Assembly (NCBI GenBank): GCA_007117275.1
Contig: SKGV01000032.1
Span: forward strand, 1 to 5,521
Length of the DNA stretch: 5,521 nt
Source: Methylophaga sp.
Lineage (GTDB): Bacteria; Pseudomonadota; Gammaproteobacteria; Nitrosococcales; Methylophagaceae
Direction of reading: 5' to 3'
Shown here one piece after another: positions 4,711 to 5,521 of the stretch (the stretch's first letter is position 1; each line of letters begins with the position of its first letter). The position numbers and the translations under genes were made by a program. The notes under the pieces were generated by a model, which saw nothing but the letters and a program-made list of their open reading frames with translations, had not been told where the DNA came from and searched no databases.

Positions 4711-5521
4711 ATGTGATGACCGTCGGTGCATTCCGACCAGTAATTTCAGTAATTCGAGCCAGACTGTCTGATAACTCAATCAGGTCTGCCAATGCCTGTT
4801 GGGCATCGTCAAGCAATCTTGACTCATCGGTGAGATAGCTTTCGATGTAGACGCGCAGTGTTGCACCATCGGTACCAGTGCCAGACAGTCGATAAATCAG
4901 ACGCGCACCATCATCAAAGCCAATCCGCAAACCCTGTCCTTGCGTATGACTGTGATCAACCGGATCAACATAACTGAAGTTGTCCGCATAACTGACTGTT
5001 CTCCCGGCCATTTTCATGCCTGGAAGACCGGATAATCTAGCTTCGATACCCGACATCAACTGTTTGGCTTGTTCCATCGGAATGGCTTCATAGTCATAGC
5101 GGGTGTAAACGTTTCGCCCAAAGCTGCGCCAGTGTTCGATAACAATATCTTCGACCGATTGTTGACGCACAGCCAGAATATTCAGCCAGAACAGCACCGC
5201 CCACAAACCATCCTTCTCGCGGATGTGATCAGAGCCGGTGCCGAAGCTTTCTTCACCGCACAGCGTGGCTTGTCCATCATCGAGCAAATTGCCAAAGAAT
5301 TTCCAGCCGGTCGGGGTTTCATGCATCGGGATACCGAGTTTTGCGGCAACCCGATCAGCCGCTTGACTGGTTGGCATGGAACGAGCAATACCTTTTAATC
5401 CCGTCTGGTAGGCCGGAATAAAATGTGCATTGGCGGCTAGGATAGCCAGGCTATCTGATGGCGTGACAAAAAAGCGACTGCCGAGAATCATATTGCGGTC
5501 ACCGTCACCATCTGAGGCTGC
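4709..5521 (-). CDS. pgm: Alpha-D-glucose phosphoglucomutase, PGM1 type, C-terminal half
   Basis: This enzyme interconverts glucose-1-phosphate and glucose-6-phosphate in the cytoplasm, linking central metabolism to nucleotide sugars, envelope polysaccharide and glycogen. The 270 residues visible are about half of the family's usual ~545; the N-terminal half with the catalytic phosphoserine lies beyond the window. The frame is open to the window edge, so the internal ATG at 5491 is not the start. In visible numbering, the metal-binding loop is SDGDRDRNM (3-11; Asp4, 6, 8), the sugar-specificity loop is GEESFGTGSDH (89-99), and the phosphate-binding loop of domain 4 is RLSGTGTDGAT (211-221). 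The C-terminus GRNAPTVIT is that of eukaryotic-style PGM1, not of the E. coli Pgm or the AlgC-type PMM/PGM. The residue between the second and third Asp is Arg, where Gly is usual. It is followed directly by yceF. Confidence 0.93.
   Translation of the reverse strand, partial: AASDGDGDRNMILGSRFFVTPSDSLAILAANAHFIPAYQTGLKGIARSMPTSQAADRVAAKLGIPMHETPTGWKFFGNLLDDGQATLCGEESFGTGSDHIREKDGLWAVLFWLNILAVRQQSVEDIVIEHWRSFGRNVYTRYDYEAIPMEQAKQLMSGIEARLSGLPGMKMAGRTVSYADNFSYVDPVDHSHTQGQGLRIGFDDGARLIYRLSGTGTDGATLRVYIESYLTDESRLLDDAQQALADLIELSDSLARITEITGRNAPTVIT

Noticed and set aside
5069..5398. 109-codon plus-strand frame inside pgm
   Set aside because: The opposite strand encodes well-conserved phosphoglucomutase motifs throughout; this frame has no independent support.
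1..5521. Search for a new defence, mobile or CRISPR-type system
   Set aside because: No transposase, integrase, nuclease or repeat-spacer pattern is visible. All but one of the genes belong to known housekeeping or envelope families.

Overview
The window looks like a chromosomal housekeeping segment of a gammaproteobacterium with medium G+C content. The evidence is an NrdA with a doubled N-terminal ATP-cone (as in Pseudomonas), an AmgK-MurU cell-wall recycling pair, a YceF-type Maf protein and a 17-kDa-antigen-like lipoprotein. I cannot name the genus. There are no insertion sequences, phage genes, CRISPR arrays, tRNAs or rRNAs. Six protein genes are supported, and the two at the window edges are cut off.

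Layout. Positions 1-953 (minus) hold the first 317 codons of nrdA, the large subunit of class I ribonucleotide reductase. Positions 954-1399 are a divergent intergenic region. Its nrdA-proximal half carries a clear control region: a sigma70-type promoter, two NrdR-box-like palindromes 32 bp apart centre to centre, and further upstream a perfect DnaA box with a near-match one helical turn away. Its other half holds hairpins of unknown role. Positions 1400-1849 (plus) encode a small glycine-zipper lipoprotein. It ends in a bidirectional terminator shared with the convergent murU. Positions 1894-3554 (minus) are amgK followed by murU, joined by a 4-base ATGA overlap. Positions 3711-4100 (plus) encode a small exported protein that I do not recognise. 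Positions 4107-5521 (minus) hold the C-terminal half of a PGM1-type phosphoglucomutase followed 8 bases later by yceF (maf), whose ribosome-binding site overlaps the pgm stop codon.

How the genes work together. NrdA makes deoxynucleotides, and its promoter appears to be tied to dNTP/ATP state (NrdR) and to replication initiation (DnaA). AmgK and MurU form two consecutive steps that convert recycled N-acetylmuramic acid to UDP-MurNAc without de novo synthesis. Pgm interconverts glucose-1-phosphate and glucose-6-phosphate, feeding nucleotide sugars and glycogen. YceF hydrolyses a modified nucleotide (7-methyl-GTP). The two exported proteins are not obviously linked to these pathways.

I found no clearly new multi-gene system. 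The points most worth a second look are the layered nrdA control region, the unassigned hairpin and T-tract at 1107-1175, the unrecognised exported protein between amgK and yceF, and an Arg inside the metal-binding loop of the phosphoglucomutase.
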